From assembly GCF_000379965.1 (NCBI RefSeq), contig NZ_KB904331.1, positions 327,523-391,522 of the forward strand: a stretch of DNA of 64,000 nt. Direction: 5' to 3'. This DNA is from Hoylesella nanceiensis DSM 19126 = JCM 15639 (GTDB lineage Bacteria; Bacteroidota; Bacteroidia; Bacteroidales; Bacteroidaceae). This document shows positions 46,360 to 55,390 of the stretch, piece by piece. Under the pieces are notes generated by a model. It was not told the DNA's origin. It did no database searches and saw only the letters and a program-made list of their open reading frames with translations. Every line of letters begins with the position of its first letter. Within the stretch, counting starts at the first letter, position 1. The translations under genes were made by a program, and so were the position numbers.

Positions 46360-46467
46360 AACTACCAAAATGACACAAAAACTGACCAAAATTGGGGCAA
46401 AAATGACAGAATGTCACATTTCAAAATTATCGCAAGAAATAAAAATATTATTGGCACGCACTTTGTT
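46360..46467 (+). promoter_or_regulatory. Sigma54-like promoter with upstream TGACA sites for dnaK
   Basis: TTGGCACG-CACT-TTGT at 46451-46466 matches the RpoN -24/-12 consensus except for T in place of the -12 C. Upstream, TGACA-GAA-TGTCA (46404-46416) is a perfect palindrome. Half-sites ATGACA and CTGACC lie near 46368 and 46382. This spacing (35-85 bases above -24) is where enhancer-binding activators of RpoN normally sit. The leader to dnaK would be about 170 bases. Confidence 0.5.
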
Positions 46468-46645
46468 AATAGTGTGGTGTGCGTTGATAAAAACGATACA
46501 GCTTAACACTCAATCGATTTGAAATGCACCTCATAACAATTGCTCTCTGCAAGTTATTGAATAGCTTTCAATCGAAGAGTAGACAATGAGATATGAGAAT
46601 TAGTGAATTAAACAAATTAAGAATAATAATAAAATAAATAAGAAT

Positions 46646-48544
46646 ATGGGAAAAATTATTGGAATAGACTTAGGAACAACTAACTCTTGTGTTGCTGTTT
46701 TTGAAGGTAACGAACCAGTGGTTATTGCTAATAGCGAAGGTAAAAGAACTACACCTTCTGTGGTAGGTTTCACTAAAGATGGTGAAATTAAAGTTGGAGA
46801 CCCTGCAAAACGTCAGGCTATTACCAACCCAGTGAACACAGTTTACAGTATTAAACGTTTCATGGGAGAGACCTATGCACAAAGTAGTAAAGAGGCTGAA
46901 CGCATGCCTTACAATGTTATTGACGAAGGAGGATATCCAAGAGTAGACATTGAAGGACGTAAATATACTCCACAAGAAATATCTGCAATGATTCTTCAAA
47001 AGATGAAAAAGACCGCAGAAGATTATCTTGGACAAGAAGTTACTGATGCTGTTATCACTGTTCCAGCATACTTCTCTGACTCACAACGTCAAGCAACAAA
47101 GGAAGCAGGACAGATTGCAGGTCTTAATGTTCAACGTATTGTGAACGAACCAACAGCTGCTGCTCTTGCATACGGTGTGGATAAGTCTAACAAAGACATG
47201 AAGATCGCAGTGTTCGACCTTGGTGGTGGTACATTCGATATATCTATATTAGAGTTCGGTGGTGGCGTTTTCGAAGTGCTTTCTACAAACGGTGACACTC
47301 ATCTTGGTGGTGATGACTTCGACCAAGTGATCATTGATTGGTTGGTAAACGAATTCAAGTCTGAAGAAGGTATCGACCTTACAAAGGATCCAATGGCTAT
47401 GCAACGCTTGAAAGAAGCTGCAGAAAAGGCTAAGATTGAATTGTCAAGCTCTAGCACAACAGAAATAAATCTACCTTATATCACTGCAGATGGTGGTGTA
47501 CCTAAACACCTTGTGAAGTCTTTAACACGCTCACAATTCGAACAATTGGCACACGACTTGATCCAAGCTTGTTTGGTTCCATGTCAAAATGCTATACGTG
47601 ATGCAAAACTATCTACATCAGATATCGACGAAGTTATCCTTGTTGGAGGTTCTAGCCGTATCCCTGCTGTACAAGCACTTGTAAAGAACTACTTCGGTAA
47701 AGAACCATCTAAGGGTGTTAACCCTGATGAGGTTGTTGCTCTTGGTGCTTCTATTCAAGGTGCTATCTTGAACAAAGAAGGTGGTGTAGGCGACATCGTT
47801 TTACTCGACGTAACACCTCTTACACTTGGAATTGAGACTATGGGTGGAGTAATGACTAAGCTAATTGAAGCTAACAGCACTATCCCTGTGAAGAAGAGTG
47901 AAACCTTCTCTACAGCTGTAGACAACCAAACTGCGGTGACAATCCACGTATTACAAGGTGAACGTCCAATGGCTTCACAAAACAAGAGCATTGGTCAATT
48001 CAACCTAGAAGGTATCGCTCCTGCAAGAAGAGGTGTGCCACAGATCGAGGTTACATTCGACATTGACGCTAACGGTATCCTTAACGTATCTGCAAAAGAT
48101 AAGGCAACAGGTAAAGAACAAGCTATTCGTATTGAGGCTTCTAGCGGATTAAGCGACGAAGAAATCAAGAGAATGAAGGCTGAAGCTGAACAAAATGCAG
48201 AGAACGACAAGAAAGAACGTGAACGTGTTGACAAGATGAACCAAGCTGACTCTATGATTTTCAGCACTGAAAACTTCTTGAAAGACAATGGTGATAAATT
48301 GCCAGCAGATCAAAAACCTGCAATCGAAGCAGCTCTACAACAATTGAAGGATGCTCACAAAGCTGCCGATGTTGCTGCTATCGACGCTGCAATTAGTAAC
48401 CTAAATAACGTTATGCAAGCTGCAAGCGCACAAATGTATCAAGGTGCAGGCGCACAAGCTGATCCTAATGCAGGCGCTCAACAACAAGCAAACAGCAACT
48501 CTGCAGACGATATTCAAGATGCTGATTTTGAGGAAGTGAAGTAA
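46646..48544 (+). CDS. dnaK: Chaperone DnaK (Hsp70)
   Basis: The 632-residue Hsp70 is complete. The ATPase domain starts [11 protein letters not shown] (4-14) and holds [27 protein letters not shown] and the [12 protein letters not shown] segment. The linker [13 protein letters not shown] and the substrate-binding domain follow. The Ala/Gln-rich tail ends in DADFEEVK. No grpE or dnaJ is adjacent. The gene ends in a near-perfect terminator (48578-48612). Its last codons and that terminator recur in diverged form at 53733-53820. Confidence 0.98.
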   Translation: MGKIIGIDLGTTNSCVAVFEGNEPVVIANSEGKRTTPSVVGFTKDGEIKVGDPAKRQAITNPVNTVYSIKRFMGETYAQSSKEAERMPYNVIDEGGYPRVDIEGRKYTPQEISAMILQKMKKTAEDYLGQEVTDAVITVPAYFSDSQRQATKEAGQIAGLNVQRIVNEPTAAALAYGVDKSNKDMKIAVFDLGGGTFDISILEFGGGVFEVLSTNGDTHLGGDDFDQVIIDWLVNEFKSEEGIDLTKDPMAMQRLKEAAEKAKIELSSSSTTEINLPYITADGGVPKHLVKSLTRSQFEQLAHDLIQACLVPCQNAIRDAKLSTSDIDEVILVGGSSRIPAVQALVKNYFGKEPSKGVNPDEVVALGASIQGAILNKEGGVGDIVLLDVTPLTLGIETMGGVMTKLIEANSTIPVKKSETFSTAVDNQTAVTIHVLQGERPMASQNKSIGQFNLEGIAPARRGVPQIEVTFDIDANGILNVSAKDKATGKEQAIRIEASSGLSDEEIKRMKAEAEQNAENDKKERERVDKMNQADSMIFSTENFLKDNGDKLPADQKPAIEAALQQLKDAHKAADVAAIDAAISNLNNVMQAASAQMYQGAGAQADPNAGAQQQANSNSADDIQDADFEEVK

Positions 48545-48577
48545 TTCGATTATACAAGAACAGAATTATTGATATGC

Positions 48578-48612
48578 AACAGGGAACAACTTAACAAGTT
48601 GTTCCCTGTTTT
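48578..48612 (+). terminator. Terminator of dnaK (resident copy)
   Basis: AACAGGGAACAACTT pairs perfectly with AAGTTGTTCCCTGTT around a 3-base loop (AAC), followed by TTCTTTT. Confidence 0.9.
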
Positions 48613-49155
48613 CTTTTGCCCTCTTTCGTTATTTTAGAAGGAATCGTCACATTTATTTATCACAAATAAAAACGTTTATAATGCTAATTTCATTGCTTTT
48701 AGAATCATAAGTCAATAGGAAAATACTGAAAGTATTTCATTCCGATAAAAGTTGAGATGCTTGTTTTACGCTCCTATGGCAATTAAAATAACATAATCTG
48801 TCCTCTCACTTATTCCAATCTAACGACCACTCCTCGACCTTACAACTCTTTACCTTTCTAATTTCACATCTCCATTAATCTCTTTACCCCACTTACTGCA
48901 ACCGCCCCACAACCTTACTTCCTCTTATAAACATTCTTCTCTCCGACAATCTCACTGCTTTTGCATTCTAATAGCATTAAAATTACATTCTAATAACATT
49001 GAGATTGGATTGCAATTGTAATGAGATTGGAAATTCAATGTTTTAAAGAGAAAGAGGCATATAAATTTAATTCTTACATAAAATAGAAAAATAAAAATAC
49101 ATTAGACATTCCTAAAAATATCACAATAAACACTTTCTTAATTAACAACTTATTA
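48613..49155. other. Non-coding left part of the accessory island
   Basis: This stretch is AT-rich with no supported gene, and contains a host-type 22-bp repeat array (48953-49040). The presence of that array suggests this flank comes from the same or a closely related species. Confidence 0.5.
48953..49040 (-). repeat. 22-bp periodic repeat array 9
   Basis: Reverse-orientation cores begin at 48953 (CACTGCTTTT), 48975 (CATTAAAATT), 48997 (CATTGAGATT) and 49019 (TAATGAGATT). The 22-bp spacing is exact although cores 2-4 are degenerate. Confidence 0.7.
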
Positions 49156-49156
49156 T

Positions 49157-49164
49157 TATCTTTG
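49157..49164 (+). promoter_or_regulatory. -7 element ahead of the STAND gene
   Basis: TATCTTTG is a perfect -7 box. It precedes a structured leader (hairpins 49184-49254) and lies about 425 bases upstream of the large ATPase gene. It is the only good promoter seen in the gap. Confidence 0.55.
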
Positions 49165-49183
49165 CATTAATAAATTATTAACC

Positions 49184-49254
49184 TACGGAATAGAAAGGAC
49201 AAAGTACGACTAACCAAAACATTGATTATAATACAATGTTTTATTATATCCGTA
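49184..49254 (+). other. Nested hairpins in the STAND-gene leader
   Basis: An inner perfect stem AAAACATTG / CAATGTTTT (49216-49242, loop ATTATAATA) sits inside outer arms TACGGA (49184-49189) and TCCGTA (49249-49254). It starts about 20 bases after the -7 box, so it would lie at the 5' end of the transcript. Confidence 0.45.
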
Positions 49255-49255
49255 A

Positions 49256-49444
49256 TCATTATATATAAGTCAAGAGGGTCAAGTCCGTAACTTCAGTAAA
49301 TATTTATTGGCAATGGGTGAGAGTGTTTCTGATAGTACACACATCAAGGCTTTAGTGCTACCAGCACTCACCACAAAGATTGATGACCGAGAAATGTTTA
49401 TGAAGGGTATTAACTATTCCTATTATTATAAAAAAAATGATTAA
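49256..49444 (+). pseudogene. Short open frame or gene remnant upstream of the STAND gene
   Basis: This open frame has protein-like composition. From the ATG at 49313 it gives 43 residues beginning MGESVSDSTHIKALVLPAL, and 19 in-frame codons precede that Met without another start. I do not recognise the sequence. It may be a C-terminal fragment of a lost gene or a genuine small protein ending 144 bases before the ATPase gene. Confidence 0.3.
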
Positions 49445-49568
49445 CAATGTTTTTCTATCTGTATTATTAAGTATAGACATCTGAAAAAGTAACAATTTAA
49501 GAATTGAAATAATACATTATACAATATGGATTCCTATCGGTTTCCCTAGTTAGAAGCAAAAATACCAT

Positions 49569-49589
49569 ATGACATTAAAAAGAATGTAA
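49569..49589 (+). CDS. Six-codon leader ORF touching the STAND start
   Basis: ATG-ACA-TTA-AAA-AGA-ATG-TAA encodes MTLKRM. Its stop overlaps the start of the ATPase gene by one base (TAATG), an arrangement that allows translational coupling. It may be chance. Confidence 0.2.
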   Translation: MTLKRM

Positions 49590-52500
49590 TGATGGAATAT
49601 ATCGTACCTCAAATAACTAAATACTCAAATATCGATGAGCTGCTAAAGAACGAAAGTAAAACTCCGTCTTTATTTGACAGAGACAATTTTTTGTCAATTG
49701 ATGATTTATTGAGCGAAAACTTTGTCTGTATCGTAGGCGAACCAGGTGTGGGTAAAAGTAGGCTTATTTCTGAAGTAAAGACAAAACTTACAGAAAAGTC
49801 ATTTTCTTTTTGTAATGCGTCCGAGTTTAAACCGAAAGTAATTCCATCAGATATTGAATACTGCATTGTGGATGCCTTGGATGAAGTTGATGGAAGCGGT
49901 TTCTCTTATACACTACAACTTATAAAGCAATATAAGGAGGAACATCAGGATGTGAAAGTAATGTTCTCCTGTAGAAAACACTATGTTGTATCTTATGCAA
50001 GTTTTTTCTCTTCTTGTACTAAATTAGTTTTTGTAGAAGTAAATAGATTAGACGATCAAGAAGTAACAAATATTATTGATACATGTGCTGATGTCACGAA
50101 AGAAAATATAAATAAAAGTCCAAAATTAAGGAAGCTTCTATCAATACCTAGGTATTTGATGTTTCTACTGGAAAGTGAGAATCAAAGAGAGGGTATCTCA
50201 AATATTGGAGAACTATTTGAGTTTATTATTGACAAATCAGTAGATGAAGCTCTAACAACATATGACAAACCTGTTAGGAAAGACAACTTTAAGGCTCTTA
50301 TTAAAAGGGTCATAGAAAAAATTGCTTTCATTATGGAAATAAGTCGTAAAGACAAAATTTCAAAAGACGACTTGTACACGATTATAGACGAGTTAAAGGG
50401 AAATATGGCACATATGCTTGTAGCCAATTTTGACCTTCTTTTCTTTGAAAGTCGTATATTGAAAGAAACAAATGGAATATTACAATTTGGAAATTCAGAG
50501 ATACAAGAATATCTTGCAGCTAAGGAGCTTGGTAGACAAGAAAATATAGAAAGTGTGCTTTACGATGTCGCTGTGCAAAAGGAACTAAAGCATATTTATC
50601 CTAATTGGTATGATGTGATTCCTCATCTTTCATATTCGGAGGGCAGAAGTGATTCATTCGTTAATGTTTTTAAGCTCATTACATCCTATGAGTCACATCT
50701 TGAGAACGAAACTTTCGAATCGCTTCTAAAATATGTTAATCCATCTACTCTTGGAGTTCAGCAACGAAAAGAGTTGTTTTCAAATCTATTTGAACATTAT
50801 CAGCGTGTACCGGCATACATTAAATGGAGAGGTCCTATTCAGAATTTAATACAAGAATGCTATACTTCTAGTTGTAATACTATATTAAAGATTTCTTCTG
50901 ACCAGCTTAACAAGATACAATTAACCAATATTTATGCTATACTTGAAGGACTTGTTGAAAATAACAAACTCGATGAAAGTGTAATAAAACATTGGGAAGA
51001 TGCTGCAAGAGCACTTATGGGAACTAAGGATAGTGAAATGCAACAGATTGCTTTAAATTTTTACTACGCACTTAAGGATGATGAGGAACTTAGAGAGTTA
51101 GCAAGTACTTTTAATAGCTTTACTGAGGATGTAAAACAAAAGTATATAGAAGTAACTGGATATCGAAAAATTACAGACAAGTTAGTAATTGACTGTTGGT
51201 TGACTTATTGCGACAAAAGTAATCCTGAAGCAATAAATGCAGTTCTGTACATTGATGATCCTGAATCAATAATCTATGCATATAATAAGATTCTTTCGAA
51301 AAAAATTCGTGATTTCTTTAATCCCAAGGGATCTTTACTTGTTCTTTACGATTTTTATTTGAAAAAGCAGTTTGATGTTGTTTGGAAATTCAATCAAGAT
51401 AGAAGAGACCTTATGACAAAAGTCATTGCATATTTTGTAAAAAATAGGAACTATTCTTCTCTAAAAGAAATCAATACTGTAGTTAAACAAATTTTACTGG
51501 AAGAAGAAACAGGGATGATATTTTTTAATTGCTTTGAGAAAGATATATGGAAACTAGAAGTTCTATTTAGGACGTTTGACGCAGATCTGATCGATGCGGA
51601 TTTATTATCTAAATTAGAAAAGTTATTGAATGATATAGATGCAGAAAAGTGGAACAAAGACAATATTCTAATTTATCTTATAAACAAAATACGAAAGGAC
51701 GAATCTAAGAAATGTACCATATCTGATTATATAAAACGTTACAAAAATACCTTTGAACAGTGGGATAAGAACTCAAACGAGATGAAGCAAGAGAGAGACT
51801 ATGCCCCATCGCTATCAAAAGCATATCAGAGACTTTCAAAACAAGAAACATCTGAATACGATAAATATGAATTAGCTTTTGAACTTTCTAAAAGCATTGA
51901 TTTTTTAAGCAAGCAAGATCATAAGCCTATTGTGGATGTTATTACTGATTTCTTTAACGGGATTGATTTGGATAAACTGATATTGAAAAAAAATGGAGAA
52001 AATTCCTATCGTTTATCATTGGCATTGGTAAAAATACCTTCCTATGTGAGAGTAATGCATCATTTAGGTTGCAATGCTCTTTTGGAAGAATATAAGGATA
52101 TATTAATAAAGACCCTACCAATAGTATGTCGTACAGCGGACTTTGATTCTCGTGAAATAAAAAACATATATAAGTCTGTTATAGGAAATATAAATAAAGA
52201 AGAGGTATCAAGGATTGTGGAGTGGTGGAAAGCACGGAAAGATGATTTCTTGAATATTAGCTCTGATGATATTTTTACTTGCATTACCGACTATGGCATT
52301 GATGCTTTATCTTATAAGCTGGAGGAGTATATCGAAAAATATAAAGAGGATGCGAGTCTTGGAAACAGAATAGCAGCTGCTCGTGCCTTGGAGCTTATCT
52401 CAGAAGATTATTGTAAGTGGGATATAAATAAGTATAAAAAGCTGTTTGGTAGCCTTGAAGATGAAAGTATTGAAAGCGTTAAAATGCAGTGCAATGCTAT

Positions 52501-53566
52501 CATGATAGAAAAATTTCAAGAATCAGAAGCTATAAACTGGAGAATAGAATATCTTAGAGCTAATGTTACCAAATCCGTTCATAACGAAACGGGACATGTT
52601 CGTTGTATCTCTAGGGAAGAATCTGAAATGATTAGTTCCAACCCATATATGTTTAGATGTTTTATGAATATAAAAGATAATGATGGGCTCATTAATCAAA
52701 TGTTTGATTTGTTTGATTTTGGGTTATCTTTATCCGTAAAGCCAGATACTCAGGAATACTCAAGTTATCTTCTTAAACAGATATATTTATTCTTTGTGAA
52801 TACAAATAAAATCACTTATATTTCAGAATTACGAAAGAGAGTGGAGGCATTTAACGCAACAAACATGAGTTATCTTGCTTATAACATTATGAATAATGCC
52901 GAAAGTATTTTCTTAAAAAATGAAAGAACAACTATTAGCAAGGCTATTAAGCTGTATAATAGATGTATTGACGAGTTTTATTTGCAAATTCGAAATAATG
53001 GTGATTTAAGGCGATACTTTTCAAAGATTCAGTACGAAGTTCAGAAAGAGATTCAAGATCAAGGTATATATGCTTTAGTGCGTCAACAAAGTTTGAGCGA
53101 GGATTATATTCAGAGAGAATTGAAGAATACCATTATAAATAAGTGTTGCCAGATGGGATTGGAAACCATTCAAGTTGATAGAGAAGTGGCTCTTCAAGAT
53201 AATAAACGCACAGACTTTCTCATTAGATACGGCCTATGTAATCCTATTATGATCGAACTTAAATTACTTAATAATCCAGAGATTAAAAACGAGAAAAAAC
53301 GTCAGGAGTATAAAAATAAATTTGTTCAATACACTAATGCGACTAATGCTTGCTTATCTGTATTTTGGGTATTTGATGTTCATAAAGGTGGGAGTATTGA
53401 AGATTTTGAATACTTAAAAGCGGAATATAGAAATCTTAATAATACTTTGGTGCTATTAACAGATTGTAGATGTAGTAGCGGTATTGAAACGGGAATATCA
53501 CACGGTAATGATAAAATTGGTAGTAAGAAAGCTAGAGGTAACAAAACAAGGCCTAAAAATAAATAG
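49589..53566 (+). CDS. STAND/NACHT-like NTPase with C-terminal PD-(D/E)xK nuclease, candidate defence protein
   Basis: This is a 1325-residue soluble protein. Walker A is GEPGVGKS (50-57) and the extended Walker B is CIVDALDEVD (92-101). A sensor-like SCRK (127-130) and EYLAAKEL (307-314) complete a NACHT-type STAND ATPase core. Residues from about 330 to 1150 are helical with no recognised domain and probably form the sensor. Near the C-terminus, RTDF (D1209) and IELK (E1223, K1225) form a PD-(D/E)xK nuclease signature, preceded by a helix with acidic residues. The tail is very basic. STAND proteins of this kind sense phage products and trigger abortive infection. Effector placement at the C-terminus, with the ATPase at residue 50, differs from Avs proteins, where the nuclease is N-terminal. 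Arg codons are mostly AGA/AGG and CGC is nearly absent, unlike neighbouring genes. Specific function is inference. Confidence 0.8.
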   Translation: MMEYIVPQITKYSNIDELLKNESKTPSLFDRDNFLSIDDLLSENFVCIVGEPGVGKSRLISEVKTKLTEKSFSFCNASEFKPKVIPSDIEYCIVDALDEVDGSGFSYTLQLIKQYKEEHQDVKVMFSCRKHYVVSYASFFSSCTKLVFVEVNRLDDQEVTNIIDTCADVTKENINKSPKLRKLLSIPRYLMFLLESENQREGISNIGELFEFIIDKSVDEALTTYDKPVRKDNFKALIKRVIEKIAFIMEISRKDKISKDDLYTIIDELKGNMAHMLVANFDLLFFESRILKETNGILQFGNSEIQEYLAAKELGRQENIESVLYDVAVQKELKHIYPNWYDVIPHLSYSEGRSDSFVNVFKLITSYESHLENETFESLLKYVNPSTLGVQQRKELFSNLFEHYQRVPAYIKWRGPIQNLIQECYTSSCNTILKISSDQLNKIQLTNIYAILEGLVENNKLDESVIKHWEDAARALMGTKDSEMQQIALNFYYALKDDEELRELASTFNSFTEDVKQKYIEVTGYRKITDKLVIDCWLTYCDKSNPEAINAVLYIDDPESIIYAYNKILSKKIRDFFNPKGSLLVLYDFYLKKQFDVVWKFNQDRRDLMTKVIAYFVKNRNYSSLKEINTVVKQILLEEETGMIFFNCFEKDIWKLEVLFRTFDADLIDADLLSKLEKLLNDIDAEKWNKDNILIYLINKIRKDESKKCTISDYIKRYKNTFEQWDKNSNEMKQERDYAPSLSKAYQRLSKQETSEYDKYELAFELSKSIDFLSKQDHKPIVDVITDFFNGIDLDKLILKKNGENSYRLSLALVKIPSYVRVMHHLGCNALLEEYKDILIKTLPIVCRTADFDSREIKNIYKSVIGNINKEEVSRIVEWWKARKDDFLNISSDDIFTCITDYGIDALSYKLEEYIEKYKEDASLGNRIAAARALELISEDYCKWDINKYKKLFGSLEDESIESVKMQCNAIMIEKFQESEAINWRIEYLRANVTKSVHNETGHVRCISREESEMISSNPYMFRCFMNIKDNDGLINQMFDLFDFGLSLSVKPDTQEYSSYLLKQIYLFFVNTNKITYISELRKRVEAFNATNMSYLAYNIMNNAESIFLKNERTTISKAIKLYNRCIDEFYLQIRNNGDLRRYFSKIQYEVQKEIQDQGIYALVRQQSLSEDYIQRELKNTIINKCCQMGLETIQVDREVALQDNKRTDFLIRYGLCNPIMIELKLLNNPEIKNEKKRQEYKNKFVQYTNATNACLSVFWVFDVHKGGSIEDFEYLKAEYRNLNNTLVLLTDCRCSSGIETGISHGNDKIGSKKARGNKTRPKNK

Positions 53567-53732
53567 AGGCTTAAATTTAGAGTTGGAAATACGATTACAA
53601 CTATATTGTATATATGAAATAAAGGTGCTATAGTGATAACATCCAAGATGATTTCTAATCAATACTACTCAAATTGAGGAAACATTTTTGTACCATGAGA
53701 ACGTAAATTGCTGATAATCAGTGTTAGATATA

Positions 53733-53820
53733 TTTGAGGAAGGGAAGTAATTCGATTATACAAAAACAGAATTATCTATATGCAACCTTGGACAACTTAA
53801 CAAGCTGTCCAAGTTTTTTT
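53733..53820 (+). repeat. Diverged second copy of the dnaK 3' end and terminator
   Basis: The sequence matches 48527-48612: both share GAAGTAATTCGATTATACAA and continue similarly. The reading frame is preserved as FEEGK-stop against FEEVK-stop in dnaK. The terminator has the same stem length and the AAC loop, but its stem differs (CTTGGACA/TGTCCAAG instead of AGGGAACA/TGTTCCCT), with both arms changed together. It therefore looks like the 3' end of another dnaK allele rather than a decayed duplicate. Confidence 0.8.
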
Positions 53821-54045
53821 TGCTCAATTCAATAGCATTGAGCAAGTCTGATTATCACAATATATGGGTAAATAAAATCTATCAAAAAGAGGGAAAAGAG
53901 TAGTTTATGAATGTTCTTTTCATATAAACTTCTTCATACAACCTATACAAAGTGAGTAAATTGTATGCAAAACAACCAATAAATTAACACAAGAAATGCT
54001 ATAAGAAAAACAAAGAAATACAACCAATAAAATTGCAAACACCCC
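53821..54045. other. Non-coding junction between the dnaK-end copy and cas1
   Basis: This AT-rich stretch has no gene. It starts with a small inverted repeat TGCTCAA / TTGAGCA (53821-53844) containing one repeat core AATAGCATTG at 53831. No cas2 frame and no direct-repeat array are visible downstream of cas1. Confidence 0.5.
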
Positions 54046-54978
54046 TTATCCAAACTCAGGATAGGCAATTTTCTTGCTTTCTCCAGCAAAACATTTGGCG
54101 AGACTGGCAGCGGTTTGCGACACAGCAACCATCAGAGGACTATTCTTTCCGTTGATCATCACATCGCAACTCGACAGCATCAACATCTTTTGTTTCAGTT
54201 CAGTGGTTAAGTCTTCGGGAATTTCTTGTGTTTTTATGGTCTCCAAAACGATGTCGTCTACAAAGGGACGATAAGGCTCCATGATGTCATCCGCTAAGCA
54301 ATAGGCATTGTATCGGTTGTGATGATGAATACCAAAGACAGGCAATAATCCGCTACTCACTAAGGATCGAGCCACAATTGCACGCAAAATGGCATAGCCA
54401 TAGTTCAGTAGATTATTAGGCGGAGTTCCCTCTTTGTCACGTGTAAAATCAGGAATCGACACAAAGATGTTCTTCCAATAATAAGCAGCTGCTTGCGCTT
54501 CGTTATTATCCGAGTCGTCACTCTTCACGTTTCTTGCCAACACATGCAATGGAGCAAACGAACGTGTGGTGTGCTTTTGCAAACAAAAAGCCTGATTTTC
54601 GATCTTTGCTTTCACCGTTTGTTGCCATAATTGCTTACGCAAAGGGACACTCGATTCGAGTTGATTGCGGAACCGCTCTTGATGAAGTGTGTTACCCGAA
54701 AGAGGCAAAAGCAAGCCTATTGGCATGCGTTTCGCATCGCAAGTAACCACCGCCACAACGTTATCGAGCAGTGCCGACATCAATCCTTGCGTTATCGTAA
54801 TCTGCTTATTGTCAAGCACCACAACGCCAAGGTCTTCAATAGGAATTGTCCTCACCGCCTCTTTCTTCATTTCTTCGGATAGCGTTGAGTGCTCAATCTC
54901 GGGCAATCTTATCACCATCTGCTCATTACGAAGCGACAAATAAGCAGGATTACCGAAATATAATGTCTTTTTTATCAT
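54046..54978 (-). CDS. cas1: CRISPR-associated endonuclease Cas1, type II-C-like, solitary
   Basis: Cas1 is the spacer integrase. This 310-residue protein has the Bacteroidetes type II-C N-terminus (MIKKTLYFGNPAYLSL) and VRTIPIEDLGVVVLDNKQITIT. The metal-binding triad is apparently intact: E160 in NNEAQAAAYYW, His in GIHHHNRYNA (218-220), and D230/D231 in YCLADDIMEPYRP. It is full length with no frameshift. No cas2, cas9, tracrRNA-like or CRISPR array is found within several kb on either side. Its start overlaps the stop of an upstream degraded frame (ATGA). It is either the remnant of a lost CRISPR-Cas locus or a domesticated integrase. Confidence 0.92.
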   Translation of the reverse strand: MIKKTLYFGNPAYLSLRNEQMVIRLPEIEHSTLSEEMKKEAVRTIPIEDLGVVVLDNKQITITQGLMSALLDNVVAVVTCDAKRMPIGLLLPLSGNTLHQERFRNQLESSVPLRKQLWQQTVKAKIENQAFCLQKHTTRSFAPLHVLARNVKSDDSDNNEAQAAAYYWKNIFVSIPDFTRDKEGTPPNNLLNYGYAILRAIVARSLVSSGLLPVFGIHHHNRYNAYCLADDIMEPYRPFVDDIVLETIKTQEIPEDLTTELKQKMLMLSSCDVMINGKNSPLMVAVSQTAASLAKCFAGESKKIAYPEFG

Positions 54979-55113
54979 TCTCTATTTCGCATTTTCATTG
55001 CCATAAGCTGCGTATTAAAACGTATGTTGCTTAAGCTTTCTATTGTAGCTTCAATCTCCTCAACACCCTTTTCAGCTCTAGCCTGTAGTTTTTACTAATA
55101 CAAGTGTTTTCAT
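54975..55113 (-). pseudogene. Degraded small gene overlapping the cas1 start
   Basis: On the minus strand an ATG at 55113 begins MKTLVLVKTTG and stops. A frame shifted by +1 continues for 38 codons (ending NTQLMAMKMRNRE) to a TGA that overlaps the cas1 ATG by 4 bases. The second part is protein-like and coiled-coil-like. It looks like the remains of an upstream gene of the cas1 transcript; I cannot identify it. Confidence 0.35.
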
Positions 55114-55155
55114 TTAGACGAGTATAAACGATCATTCTGTTACTAATTCGATGTA

Positions 55156-55163
55156 CAAATATA
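55156..55163 (-). promoter_or_regulatory. -7 element for the cas1 transcript
   Basis: The minus strand reads TATATTTG, 43 bases before the degraded ATG and about 180 bases before cas1. Confidence 0.4.
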
Positions 55164-55290
55164 ATAAAAAATCGAATTCCATTATTAACATATATGATTT
55201 ATTTTTACCACTTTTTCAAGTATAACAGTATAAAAGAGAATGAGAGCACATCGTTTATTTGATAAGAACAAGAAGATAAGAACACAAAAA

Positions 55291-55324
55291 AGAGACAGAA
55301 GTTGATTGTTTTACTTCTGTCTCT
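55291..55324 (-). terminator. Terminator of cysK-cysE
   Basis: AGAGACAGAAGT and ACTTCTGTCTCT form a long stem with T tracts on both sides, 67 bases beyond the cysE stop. Confidence 0.85.
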
Positions 55325-55390
55325 TTCTTATTATTTCAATCGAAATATATTTTCGAAAACTCTCAAATAAAAGGGGGCTTTCCTCCTATT

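Noticed and set aside
48613-53732. Integrase, transposase or reverse transcriptase in the dnaK island
   Set aside because: No open frame with such motifs was found; only the STAND gene and short unrecognised frames are present.
53567-55390. CRISPR repeats, cas2 or cas9 near cas1
   Set aside because: Reading both strands on both sides of cas1 found no regular repeat of 25-50 bases and no recognisable Cas2 or Cas9 sequence.
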